Shown piece after piece: positions 1-7,418 of a stretch of DNA of 18,713 bases. The notes beneath the pieces are model-generated. The model made no database searches and was not told where the DNA came from. It was given only the letters and a program-made list of their open reading frames with translations. Origin of the DNA: a bacterium (GTDB lineage Bacteria; Thermosulfidibacterota; Thermosulfidibacteria; Thermosulfidibacterales; Thermosulfidibacteraceae); contig JALVZS010000222.1 of the NCBI GenBank assembly GCA_027022065.1, forward strand, positions 1 through 18,713, written 5' to 3'. Position numbers and translations under genes: made by a program. Every line of letters begins with the position of its first letter. Position 1 is the first letter of the stretch.

Positions 1-765
1 GACCCCATGGACTCCACAAGTGCACCGGTGGGTGTGGAGAGATTCACGGAGAAGCTCTCTGAGGATGTTAAAGGGCTGAAGGTTGCTCTTCCCAAGGAGT
101 ACTTTGCAGAAGGCATACAGAAGGAGGTAAAGGAAGCGGTTCTTTCGGCAGTGAGGCTCCTTGAGGGAGAGGGCGTTTTTGCGGAGGAGGTTTCCCTTCC
201 CCACACGGAGTACGCCGTTGCCACATACTACATCGTGGCTCCCGCCGAGGCTTCATCCAACCTTGCGAGGTACGATGGAGTGAAGTACGGCTACAGGGCC
301 AAAGGCTTCAGCGGGCTTGTGGATATGTACTTCAAAACCCGCTCAGAAGGCTTTGGTGACGAGGTGAAAAGAAGAATCATGCTTGGTACATACTCTCTGG
401 CTTCCGGTTACTACGATGCCTACTACCTCAGGGCGAAAAAGGTGAGAACCTTGATAAAAAGGGACTTTGAAAAGGTTTTTGAGAGTTTTGATGTGGTAAT
501 CACCCCTACGTCCCCCACCACTGCCTTCAGAATAGGAGAGAAGGTTTCCGATCCTCTTACCATGTACCTTTCCGATATCTTCACCATTTCCGCGAATCTT
601 GCCGGCGTTCCCGCCATTTCCATACCCTGTGGCGTGGATGAAAATGGCCTTCCCATAGGGCTTCAGATAATCGCAAAGCCCTTTGACGAGGCGACATTGC
701 TTAAAGTTGCATACAGAATCCAGGAGCTTGTGGGATTCAGAGATAAGCACAGGCCCAACATATGA
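1..765 (+). CDS. gatA: GatA, glutamyl-tRNA(Gln)/aspartyl-tRNA(Asn) amidotransferase subunit A (3' part only)
   Basis: This is the C-terminal half of the amidase subunit of GatCAB, which makes ammonia from glutamine and passes it to GatB to convert Glu-tRNA(Gln) (or Asp-tRNA(Asn)) to the amidated form in the cytosol. The frame is open from the first base of the window. It begins with the conserved DPMDSTS segment, which lies near the middle of a roughly 480-residue GatA, so about 230 residues and the Lys-Ser-Ser catalytic triad lie outside the window. The stretches [21 protein letters not shown] and LPIGLQII are typical of the amidase-signature family C-terminus. The ATG at base 7 is internal and not a start. 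gatB follows immediately, as in many genomes. No frameshift or internal stop is seen. Confidence 0.95.
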   Translation, partial: DPMDSTSAPVGVERFTEKLSEDVKGLKVALPKEYFAEGIQKEVKEAVLSAVRLLEGEGVFAEEVSLPHTEYAVATYYIVAPAEASSNLARYDGVKYGYRAKGFSGLVDMYFKTRSEGFGDEVKRRIMLGTYSLASGYYDAYYLRAKKVRTLIKRDFEKVFESFDVVITPTSPTTAFRIGEKVSDPLTMYLSDIFTISANLAGVPAISIPCGVDENGLPIGLQIIAKPFDEATLLKVAYRIQELVGFRDKHRPNI

Positions 766-767
766 TC

Positions 768-774
768 AGGAGGT
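768..774 (+). promoter_or_regulatory. Shine-Dalgarno sequence that sets the gatB start at TTG 780
   Basis: AGGAGGT at 768-774 lies 5 bases before an in-frame TTG at 780. It lies downstream of the alternative ATG at 762, so it cannot serve that ATG, and no good ribosome site precedes 762. GatB proteins usually begin close to an E-Y-E-x-V-I-G-L-E-V-H segment, which is what a TTG 780 start gives. Confidence 0.75.
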
Positions 775-779
775 GTGCC

Positions 780-2222
780 TTGGAGTATGAGGCGGTTATA
801 GGGCTTGAAGTGCATGTTCAGCTGAATACGAAGAGCAAAATCTTCTGCTCCTGCAGTACGGAATTCGGCGCTCCACCCAACACCCATGTGTGCCCTGTGT
901 GCTTGGGTATGCCGGGAAGCCTTCCTGTTTTAAACAAAAGGGCGGTGGAGTATGCCGTCAAGGCTGCTTTGGCTTTGAACTGCAGGATAAATCTTAAGTC
1001 TGTTTTTGCCAGAAAAAATTACTTCTATCCCGATCTTCCCAAAGGCTATCAGATATCGCAGTATGACATGCCGCTGGCTGAAGATGGCTACATAGAGATA
1101 GAAACAGAAGAAGGTTCCAAGCGCATAAGGATAAAGAGGGTTCACATGGAGGAGGATGCCGGAAAAAACATACACGGCGAGGGAGATGATCCCTTTAGCT
1201 ATGTGGATCTCAATAGAGCTGGTGTTCCTCTTATAGAGATAGTTAGCGAGCCGGATATATCGTCTCCTGAAGAGGCAAGGCTGTATCTTCAGAAGCTTAG
1301 AACCATAATGCGATACATAGGAGTTTCCAATGCTGATATGGAAAAGGGAGAACTAAGGTGCGATGCCAACGTTTCCATCCGTCCGAAGGGTTCTGACAGG
1401 CTTGGGACCAAGACGGAGCTGAAGAACATGAACTCCTTCAGGCATGTGCAGCGTGCCCTTGAGTATGAGATAGAAAGGCAGATCTCCGTGGTGGAGGAAG
1501 GCGGGCAGGTTGAGCAGGAAACCCGCCTCTGGAATCCGCATCTCGGCATAACGGAGACCATGAGGAAGAAGGAGGAGGAACACGATTACAGATACTTCCC
1601 GGAACCGGATCTGGTTCCTTTAGTGCTGACAGAGGAATTTGTTGAGAAGATGCGTTCTGAGCTTCCGGAGCTTCCCGATGAGAAGAAGAAGCGTTTTATG
1701 GAGCAGTATGGGCTTTCCGCCTACGACAGCGAAGTTTTGTGCTCTTCAAGGGAGCTTGCGGATTACTACGAGGAGGCGGTTTCCGCCTACAAAAACCCCA
1801 AGGCAATAGCCAACTGGGTAATGGTGGAACTTCTTGGTCGTCTAAACAAAGAGAACAAAGATATAACCCAGTCTCCTGTAAAGCCCGAGCAGGTGGCAAA
1901 GCTTGTGGAGTTGATAGACAAAGGGACCATATCCGGCAAGATAGGCAAGCAGGTGTTTGACATCATGTATAAGGAGGGTGGGGATCCTGAGGCGATAGTC
2001 AAAGAAAGAGGACTCGTTCAGATAACCGACGCTTCGGAAATAGAAAAGTTCGTTGACGAGGTGATAGCCGAGTGTCCTGAAGAGGTGCAGAAGTATCTTA
2101 AGGGCAAGACCAAAGTAATAGGCTACCTTGTGGGGCAGGTGATGAAGAAAACGAAAGGAAAAGCCAATCCCCAGCTTGTTAACGAGCTTTTAAGGGAGAA
2201 GCTTGAAAAGATGAGAGAGTAA
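780..2222 (+). CDS. gatB: GatB, glutamyl-tRNA(Gln)/aspartyl-tRNA(Asn) amidotransferase subunit B
   Basis: This is the tRNA-binding kinase/transamidase subunit of GatCAB, which phosphorylates the mischarged glutamyl or aspartyl group and accepts ammonia from GatA. From TTG 780 the protein has 480 residues, the usual family size. It opens with IGLEVHVQL, followed by a zinc site formed by C23, C25, C38 and C41 (CSC ... CPVC). The conserved [12 protein letters not shown] and DANVSIRP segments follow in the catalytic cradle domain. The last 150 or so residues form the helical GatB/YqeY tail that holds tRNA. An ATG at 762 overlapping the gatA stop (ATGA) would add six residues, but the Shine-Dalgarno position favours TTG 780. 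The gene is cotranscribed with gatA; gatC is not in the window. Confidence 0.96.
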   Translation: MEYEAVIGLEVHVQLNTKSKIFCSCSTEFGAPPNTHVCPVCLGMPGSLPVLNKRAVEYAVKAALALNCRINLKSVFARKNYFYPDLPKGYQISQYDMPLAEDGYIEIETEEGSKRIRIKRVHMEEDAGKNIHGEGDDPFSYVDLNRAGVPLIEIVSEPDISSPEEARLYLQKLRTIMRYIGVSNADMEKGELRCDANVSIRPKGSDRLGTKTELKNMNSFRHVQRALEYEIERQISVVEEGGQVEQETRLWNPHLGITETMRKKEEEHDYRYFPEPDLVPLVLTEEFVEKMRSELPELPDEKKKRFMEQYGLSAYDSEVLCSSRELADYYEEAVSAYKNPKAIANWVMVELLGRLNKENKDITQSPVKPEQVAKLVELIDKGTISGKIGKQVFDIMYKEGGDPEAIVKERGLVQITDASEIEKFVDEVIAECPEEVQKYLKGKTKVIGYLVGQVMKKTKGKANPQLVNELLREKLEKMRE

Positions 2223-2225
2223 ATC

Positions 2226-2432
2226 ATGGGAGAGGTAGTGTATCTTCCTGTGGATCAGGAGTTGCTGGCTCTTCTTGAGCATTTAAGGGAAAACTCTGAG
2301 ACTATTCAGGATGTTATAAAAAGGCTGGCTGAAGAAAAACTTTTCTTAAGAGATTTTGAAACATTGCAGGCGGAAAAGATGAGAGAACTTTGGGATAATG
2401 AGCATGATAAGATATGGGACAGTTTGGCTTAG
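2226..2432 (+). CDS. Small antitoxin-like protein of a type II toxin-antitoxin pair
   Basis: This 68-residue acidic protein starts 3 bases after the gatB stop. Residues 4-37 look like a ribbon-helix-helix DNA-binding unit: a short strand (VYLPVD) followed by two helices containing ENSETIQDVIKRLAEE. The C-terminus, with L-W-D-N-E-H-D-K-I-W-D, resembles the tails of many small antitoxins that end in W-D-N-E-x-D, the part that usually wraps the partner toxin. The following gene overlaps it by 35 bases and is MazF/PemK-like, which supports an antitoxin role and probable autoregulation. I cannot assign a named family from sequence alone. Base composition here and in the partner is more AT-rich than in gatB and hisC. 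Confidence 0.7.
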   Translation: MGEVVYLPVDQELLALLEHLRENSETIQDVIKRLAEEKLFLRDFETLQAEKMRELWDNEHDKIWDSLA

Positions 2433-2775
2433 TTTTTGGAGTGTTGTTCTTGTTGAGGTTCCTTTTGTTTCAAGAGAAGGTGTAAAGTTAAGACCAGCGG
2501 TTGTCCTCTTTGAGGAAAGAGATAACATAGTGATTGCAGGAATAACAAGCAATTTGAAGATGCAGGGCGTCTTTATTCCGAAAGAGGAGGGAATAGTAGT
2601 GGATAGCGTGGTTAAGTTAAACTATATCTTTACGGTGTCCAAGCAGAGAATAAGAAAAAGGCTTACGCATCTTTCTTTTGAAAAGAAGCTGGAAATTTGT
2701 AGTGAGTTAGCAAATAGAATGAGCTTTTGCTTGAATAATCAGTGGAGGAAGATAGATGCTAAAAATAAGGCCTGA
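2398..2775 (+). CDS. MazF/PemK-family toxin-like protein (putative endoribonuclease)
   Basis: MazF/PemK toxins are small beta-barrel ribonucleases that cut mRNA when not held by their antitoxin. This 125-residue protein has the order of segments expected for the family: VVLVEVPF near the N-terminus, then KLRPAVVL with the conserved R-P, then IAGITSN, and a late V-V-K-L-N-Y-I-F-T-V segment. The start is uncertain. ATG 2398 and ATG 2404 are the only usual start codons before the conserved part, and both give 12-16 extra residues. The usual G-D before V-V-L-V reads W-S here. G+C over 2521-2700 is about 38% by hand count, against about 52% at 3001-3120 in hisC, which suggests acquisition. Its end overlaps the hisC start by 20 bases. 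Confidence 0.72.
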   Translation: MSMIRYGTVWLSFWSVVLVEVPFVSREGVKLRPAVVLFEERDNIVIAGITSNLKMQGVFIPKEEGIVVDSVVKLNYIFTVSKQRIRKRLTHLSFEKKLEICSELANRMSFCLNNQWRKIDAKNKA

Positions 2776-3850
2776 GCTTGAGGATCTCGTTCCCTACGAT
2801 CCGGGAAAGCCCATAGAGGAATTGGAGAGGGAAAAGGGAATAAAGGCGGTGAAGCTTGCCTCCAACGAAAATCCACTTGGTCCCTCTCCAAAGGCGGTTG
2901 AAGCCATAAGGCAGGCTGCATTCAAGGTTAACAGATACCCGGATGGAGCCTGCTATTATCTTAGAAAAAAGCTTGCGAAGTTTTTGGGAGTTGGTGAGAA
3001 GAACCTCATCTTCGGGAACGGCTCCAACGAGATAATAGAGATCCTCATGCGCACCTTTCTTGAGCCTGGGGATGAGGTGGTTTACGCATGGCCCGCCTTT
3101 GTGGTTTACAAGCTCATATCAAAGGCTATGGGCTTGAAGGCGATTGAAGTGCCTTTAACAGAGGATCTTCGCCACGACCTTGATGCCATGGTGGATGCAA
3201 TAACTGAAAGAACAAAAATGGTCTTTGTGGCAAATCCCAACAATCCCACTGGCACTATTGTGAAGAAAAACGAAGTAGAGCGCTTTCTTTCTAAGATTCC
3301 CGATCATGTGATAGTGGTCTTTGATGAGGCATACTACGAGTTTGCCTGTGATGAGCCTGATTTTCCCGACCTTAAAAAGATAGCTGTTGGTGGTGAAAAG
3401 AATCTCATCCTCATGCGCACCTTTTCCAAAGCCTATGGTCTTGCGGGGCTTCGGATAGGATACGGCATATCCAATGAGACCATTATAGATTACATGAATA
3501 GGGTAAGACAGCCCTTTAATGTAAATCTTTTAGCTCAGGAAGCCGCTTTGGCTGCCTTAGACGATCAGGACCATGTGAAGAAAACCGTTGAGCTTACCAA
3601 AGAGGGGCTTTTTTACTTCTACAAGTGCTTTGAAGAGATGGGTCTTGAGTATGTTCCCTCTTATGCCAACTTCGTTTTGGTGAAGGTGGGCAAGGGCAGG
3701 GAGGTTTTTGAGAAGCTTCTTGATAGAGGCGTTATTGTAAGAGCCATGGACGGATACTCTTTGCCTGAATACATCAGGGTGAATGTGGGCTTGCCTGAGG
3801 AGAACGAGAAGTTTATCAACGCCCTCAAGCAGGTCATTTCCGAGGTTTAG
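2756..3850 (+). CDS. hisC: Histidinol-phosphate aminotransferase
   Basis: HisC is a PLP-dependent fold-type I aminotransferase that converts imidazole-acetol phosphate and glutamate to histidinol phosphate in histidine synthesis. Many members also act on aromatic keto acids. The 364-residue length is normal. Visible motifs are the N-terminal LASNENPLGPSP, GNGSNEII (about 87-94), NPNNPTG (160-166), D190 in VVFDEAYY for the PLP ring nitrogen, and TFSKAYGLAGLRIGYG with K225 as the Schiff-base lysine. GGAGGA at 2744-2749, 6 bases before ATG 2756, supports the start, which lies inside the end of the toxin gene. The tyrA gene lies further downstream in the same run, so this enzyme may also serve tyrosine/phenylalanine synthesis (inference). 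Confidence 0.96.
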   Translation: MLKIRPELEDLVPYDPGKPIEELEREKGIKAVKLASNENPLGPSPKAVEAIRQAAFKVNRYPDGACYYLRKKLAKFLGVGEKNLIFGNGSNEIIEILMRTFLEPGDEVVYAWPAFVVYKLISKAMGLKAIEVPLTEDLRHDLDAMVDAITERTKMVFVANPNNPTGTIVKKNEVERFLSKIPDHVIVVFDEAYYEFACDEPDFPDLKKIAVGGEKNLILMRTFSKAYGLAGLRIGYGISNETIIDYMNRVRQPFNVNLLAQEAALAALDDQDHVKKTVELTKEGLFYFYKCFEEMGLEYVPSYANFVLVKVGKGREVFEKLLDRGVIVRAMDGYSLPEYIRVNVGLPEENEKFINALKQVISEV

Positions 3851-3856
3851 CAGGAG

Positions 3857-3872
3857 TGTTCCACGTGGAACA
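3857..3872. other. parS: parS centromere site 1 (ParB-binding palindrome)
   Basis: TGTTCCACGTGGAACA is a perfect 16-bp inverted repeat and matches the known bacterial parS sequence (B. subtilis TGTTTCACGTGAAACA and the Pseudomonas TGTTCCACGTGGAAC form). ParB loads here and with ParA/SMC segregates the chromosome. The site lies in the 27-base gap between hisC and the PLD-ATPase gene, in the place where that gene's ribosome-binding site should be. An identical copy lies 2.3 kb downstream. Confidence 0.9.
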
Positions 3873-3877
3873 TTGCC

Positions 3878-6031
3878 ATGCAGCTTTCATTTCTTGAAGA
3901 TACAGTAGCCAGCACCAACCTTATATGTTTCTACAAGGGAAAGAGGATATCCTCTGTATTTGATTACTTGAAGGGCTTTCGCAGGGTGCTGGTTCTCACC
4001 TTTTCCTTTTCACCGGTTCATGTGCTTACCCTGTTTGATGAGCTTGGTTATGAAGAGGCGGATGTGGTAATGGGCCTTCGCGGGTCCGACGTGGAGGAGG
4101 TGTTGGGAAATTTTGTGGGCGAGCTTTTTGATATTCCCAAACTTTCTCAAGAGATACAGGAGCTTTTATCTGTAAATGTGAGGGCTGCATCTAAAGTGGC
4201 TTCGGGGAAATACAGGGTTTTTACCGCTTCTTTTCCCATGCATGCCAAATTGGCTGTGCTTTACGGGGAGAGGGATCCAGAAAGGATCATCTGGGGCAGT
4301 GCCAATTTTACCAAGCAGGGCTTGGGTGGGCAGCAGTATGAGATACTGGAGGTGGTTGATCCCGAAGATGCACCGGAGAAGTTTGCAGCCCTTGAGGCGT
4401 TGGGGAATGAGGTGCTTTCCAAGGCAAAACCCCGCTATCCCGATAGGCTTATAAAGAGATGTTCTGAGATGCTCTCGTCTTCTAATGGCACTGAAAGAAC
4501 GGTGGTGGCTGATACAGTGGATATAGTTGAATCTGTGATAGAGCAGGCGGATAGGATCAGGGTTTGTGCCCCTCCAGAAGTGCTGCAGAGGGCTTTAAAT
4601 CTTACTGTTCAAAGGGTTAAGGAGCAAAGCCTCAGGTTGGAGGACAGAAAAAAGGTTGTGGCGGATCTTGTTCCTCTGGTTTCCGAGCAAAGGGGCAAAA
4701 AGCTCATTTTCGGTTCTAAAGGCGAGATTTCCAAGAAGGCGTCGCAGATAGTTCAGGTGTTTAAGGGGTCCCAAAGAGAGCAGGAAGTCTGGAAGGATAA
4801 GAGACCCTGGTGGGTTTTTAGAGAAGACGGAACGCTGATATGCAGGGATACAACGGATGCGGTCTCGTCTTTGGATGTTGATTGGGAAGATTCCCTGAGG
4901 CTGCTTGTGAATTTCGTTGACTCTTACAGAATAGGTGTGGGAGCGAGGGAGGGCTTTAGAACCGCATCTTATGTGATGGAAGCCCTCCTGTATCTGTTGC
5001 AGTCTCCTTTTATGTGGAGAATCCGCTATCTTGTGAGTAAGTATCAGCACATAGGGCTTGAGATTTGCGATATACCGCCTTTTCTCGTAATAGCTGGTGA
5101 GTCAAGCACAGGAAAAACCTATCTTCTCAGGAGGATGGCGGAGCTTTTGGGCTACCCCGATACGGTTTATCAGTATTCTTTGAAGGCTGCCCGCTATTCT
5201 GATGAAGCCGGGGATAGGGAAATTGCCTACATGCTTGCTTCAAGGGGAGTATTTCCTGTTCTTGTGGATGAGATACAGCCACAGTATTTCTCGTCGCAGG
5301 AAGCTAAAAGGAGCAATTCGGGAATCTTCTTTGTAAAGGCTTTGGCAAATAGAATTCCGGATACGCCATGGGATGAGGCATCGTGCCTCATTGCTACCTG
5401 CAACTTTCTAACCTTTGCCGCTCCTTTTGAGCTTGTGGGCAGAAGAGTTTACTATCTGCCCCTTAAGTATCGCCTTTACAGAAACAGGGTGGAAGCTTCG
5501 GGAAAGCTCGTTAAGCAACTGGACAGCAGAGTATTTACCGCTTTTTCTGCTTACATGGAGGCTTTTTTGGAGAGGGTGGAGGAGAACGAGTTTGAGTCTG
5601 AGGAGCTGGTAAAGAGAATGAAGGAGGACTTTCTATACCCTGCAAGGAGTATAGTTAAGAGCATGTTTGAAAGGGCAAGGATCCCTAAGCCTGAATGGTA
5701 TCCTGAGCGTAGCTTTTCCAATCTTTATTATGCTGAGGTTGCCAGAACCACATGGATAGGCATCGTTAAGCAGCACCCGCATCTTTTTGAGAAGAAAGAG
5801 GTGATAGACGGCGTTGAGTATTACAATGTTACCCCAGTCCTTACAGGCTATTCCAAAAATGATATAAGAAGTCTCACTGCAAAACTTCCCTCCGGTGTTC
5901 TACAGACCTCTTCTGGAGTATACTTGCTTCACGCAGGTGAGTTTGAGAAGTTTGTCGGAAAAGAGGTTTTTGAAGAGATTAGAAGAAAAAACCTTTGGGG
6001 CATGATAAAAAGGATAACCGGCTGGTCTTAG
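3878..6031 (+). CDS. Uncharacterised PLD-type phosphodiesterase/P-loop ATPase fusion protein
   Basis: I do not recognise this 717-residue protein as a named family. Residues 35-160 look like a phospholipase-D-superfamily nuclease domain with a single active-site set: H122-x-K124, GSANFT with N143, and E155. This resembles BfiI-like and helicase-associated PLD domains, which work as dimers. Residues 400-530 form an ATPase: Walker A GESSTGKT (407-414), Walker B VFPVLVDE (458-465), a sensor-1-like CLIATCN (N509) and a GRR (521-523) that could be an arginine finger, reminiscent of AAA+ or superfamily 3/DUF927-type ATPases. No membrane segment or signal peptide is seen. The only usable start is ATG 3878; it has only a weak ribosome site (GTGGA), part of parS. 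The gene splits hisC from tyrA. Its G+C is near that of its neighbours, so it is not obviously recent. Its role may be in defence, DNA processing or something centromere-linked; this is open. Confidence 0.8.
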   Translation: MQLSFLEDTVASTNLICFYKGKRISSVFDYLKGFRRVLVLTFSFSPVHVLTLFDELGYEEADVVMGLRGSDVEEVLGNFVGELFDIPKLSQEIQELLSVNVRAASKVASGKYRVFTASFPMHAKLAVLYGERDPERIIWGSANFTKQGLGGQQYEILEVVDPEDAPEKFAALEALGNEVLSKAKPRYPDRLIKRCSEMLSSSNGTERTVVADTVDIVESVIEQADRIRVCAPPEVLQRALNLTVQRVKEQSLRLEDRKKVVADLVPLVSEQRGKKLIFGSKGEISKKASQIVQVFKGSQREQEVWKDKRPWWVFREDGTLICRDTTDAVSSLDVDWEDSLRLLVNFVDSYRIGVGAREGFRTASYVMEALLYLLQSPFMWRIRYLVSKYQHIGLEICDIPPFLVIAGESSTGKTYLLRRMAELLGYPDTVYQYSLKAARYSDEAGDREIAYMLASRGVFPVLVDEIQPQYFSSQEAKRSNSGIFFVKALANRIPDTPWDEASCLIATCNFLTFAAPFELVGRRVYYLPLKYRLYRNRVEASGKLVKQLDSRVFTAFSAYMEAFLERVEENEFESEELVKRMKEDFLYPARSIVKSMFERARIPKPEWYPERSFSNLYYAEVARTTWIGIVKQHPHLFEKKEVIDGVEYYNVTPVLTGYSKNDIRSLTAKLPSGVLQTSSGVYLLHAGEFEKFVGKEVFEEIRRKNLWGMIKRITGWS

Positions 6032-6050
6032 AACTCATTGAGGAGTGAGC

Positions 6051-6896
6051 ATGAAGGTTTCCATAATAGGCTTTGGCTTGATAGGTGGCTCCATTGCCCT
6101 GAATCTCAAGCTTATCAATCCTTCCATAGAGATCGTGGGGGTGGATAGGGATGAGAGCAACTTGGACTACGCCATAACCCACGGCTTCTGCGATGTTCCA
6201 CGTGGAACAATTGGGGAAGAGGTTGCCGGATCCGATGTTGTGGTTATCGCCACCCATCTTGATGCCTTTGTTCCTGTGGCTGAAAGGCTTGTCAGGGTGC
6301 TTTCGGGTAGTGAGCTTGTTATGGATGTGGGTTCCGTTAAGGGATGGGTGGTGGAGAATGTTAAACCCATCTTTGATGAAGTGGGCATCTCTTTTGTTCC
6401 AGCCCATCCCATAGCGGGTACAGAAAAAAGCGGTGCCATGAATGCGGTTAAGGGTCTTTTTGACGGTGCAAGGTGTATCCTGACTCCGTCAGGAAACGCT
6501 CCCGAGGAGGTGAAAAGGGCAAGGCTCTTCTGGGAGCTTCTCGGCTCCCGCGTGGAGGTTCTTGATCCCTACGAGCACGACAGCATCTTCTCTCAGGTGA
6601 GCCATCTTCCCCATCTCATAGCCTATGCCCTTGTGGACTATGTTCTTGCAAGGGACGAGGGTGCTGCCCTCAACTATGCGGGAGGGGGATTCAGGGACTT
6701 CACGAGGATTGCGGCAAGTTCTTCTGCCATGTGGGTGGAGATCTTTAAGAAGAACAGGGGTTTTGTGGTCAGGGATCTTGAAAGCTTCATTTCGGTGCTT
6801 CAGCGCTATCTGGAGGATCTCAAAAAGGGAGACTGGGAAGCCCTTGAAAGTATATTAAGCAGGGTTTCTAAAGAGCGCGCCCAGATGAGGTTTTGA
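6051..6896 (+). CDS. tyrA: Prephenate dehydrogenase
   Basis: TyrA oxidises prephenate (or arogenate) to 4-hydroxyphenylpyruvate with NAD(P)+ in tyrosine synthesis. The 281-residue protein opens with a Rossmann motif, IIGFGLIGGSIA, and the acidic D of VDRDE follows at the second strand, which favours NAD+. Further family segments are DVGSVKG, PAHPIAGTEKSG and SQVSHLPHLIAYAL, with the catalytic and substrate-binding His residues. There is no chorismate mutase or ACT domain. GAGGAG at 6040-6045, 5 bases before ATG 6051, sets the start over a GTG at 6045. The gene contains a complete parS site, read as D-V-P-R-G-T around residues 48-53. It is the last gene of the + strand run, with only 12 bases to the convergent hpt. 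Confidence 0.95.
   Translation: MKVSIIGFGLIGGSIALNLKLINPSIEIVGVDRDESNLDYAITHGFCDVPRGTIGEEVAGSDVVVIATHLDAFVPVAERLVRVLSGSELVMDVGSVKGWVVENVKPIFDEVGISFVPAHPIAGTEKSGAMNAVKGLFDGARCILTPSGNAPEEVKRARLFWELLGSRVEVLDPYEHDSIFSQVSHLPHLIAYALVDYVLARDEGAALNYAGGGFRDFTRIAASSSAMWVEIFKKNRGFVVRDLESFISVLQRYLEDLKKGDWEALESILSRVSKERAQMRF
6194..6209. other. parS: parS centromere site 2, inside tyrA
   Basis: This is a second perfect TGTTCCACGTGGAACA, identical in all 16 bases to the site at 3857-3872. It lies wholly within the tyrA reading frame, where it is read as the end of GAT followed by GTT CCA CGT GGA ACA. Parts of these codons are A/T-ending (CCA, CGT, GGA, ACA), unlike the CCC, AGG, GGC and ACC common nearby, as expected if DNA-level selection maintains the site. 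Confidence 0.9.
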
Positions 6897-6908
6897 GTTT
6901 TTGGCAAG

Positions 6909-7418
6909 CTATTCTAATATGGCCACATAGGGGAGATGTCTGTATCTTTCGGCGCAATCCATGCCGTAGCCCACAACAAAGTGGTTGGGGATTTCAAAGC
7001 CTGTGTAGTCCGCTTTGAAGGGGACCTTTCTCCTTTCTGGCTTGTCTAATAGCACGCATGTTTCGCAGTTTTTGGCTCCCTGCTCAAGCACCCAGTCTTT
7101 TACCTTTTTCAGGGTGAGGCCCGTATCCAGTATGTCGTCCACTAGAAGGACTTCCTTGCCCGTTATGTCTAAAGAGGGAAGGAGGTTAAGTTGGACATTT
7201 CCAGAGCTTTCCGTGGATGTGCCGTAGGATGAGGCCTTGATGAAGTCACATCTTATCTCCACCCCCTCAAGCCTTCTTAGAAGGTCCGCTGCGAAGACGA
7301 AAGCTCCTTTAAGGAGTATAAGCACGACGAGCTCTTTTCCCTTGTATTTTCGCCTTATCTCCTCAGCTAATTCCTCAACCCTCTTTTTGATCTCCTCCTG
7401 GGTTATTAGCACCTTCAC
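6909..7418 (-). CDS. hpt: Hypoxanthine phosphoribosyltransferase
   Basis: Hpt joins hypoxanthine or guanine to PRPP in purine salvage. The protein has 169 residues from a GTG start at 7418, close to the usual 170-185. It contains LLKGAFVFAADLLRRL near residues 36-50 and the PRPP-binding loop LLVDDILDTGLTL (about 91-103), with the two Asp residues that bind ribose. The GTG overlaps the tilS stop as GTGA, and GGAGGA lies just upstream, so translation is probably coupled to tilS. tilS-hpt is a common bacterial pair, often followed by ftsH, which is absent here. Extending the frame further upstream to 7499 would run deep into tilS and is unlikely. Confidence 0.95.
   Translation of the reverse strand: MKVLITQEEIKKRVEELAEEIRRKYKGKELVVLILLKGAFVFAADLLRRLEGVEIRCDFIKASSYGTSTESSGNVQLNLLPSLDITGKEVLLVDDILDTGLTLKKVKDWVLEQGAKNCETCVLLDKPERRKVPFKADYTGFEIPNHFVVGYGMDCAERYRHLPYVAILE

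Noticed and set aside
343-750. 135-residue open frame on the - strand opposite gatA
   Set aside because: It lies wholly antisense to a well-conserved gene, has no ribosome site and no recognisable motif.
4595-5050. 151-residue open frame on the - strand inside the PLD-ATPase gene
   Set aside because: The + strand frame is continuous over 717 residues with catalytic motifs on both sides; the antisense frame shows no family feature.
6897-6908. Possible terminator between convergent tyrA and hpt
   Set aside because: The 12-base gap and its flanks show no stable GC-rich stem, so none is annotated.
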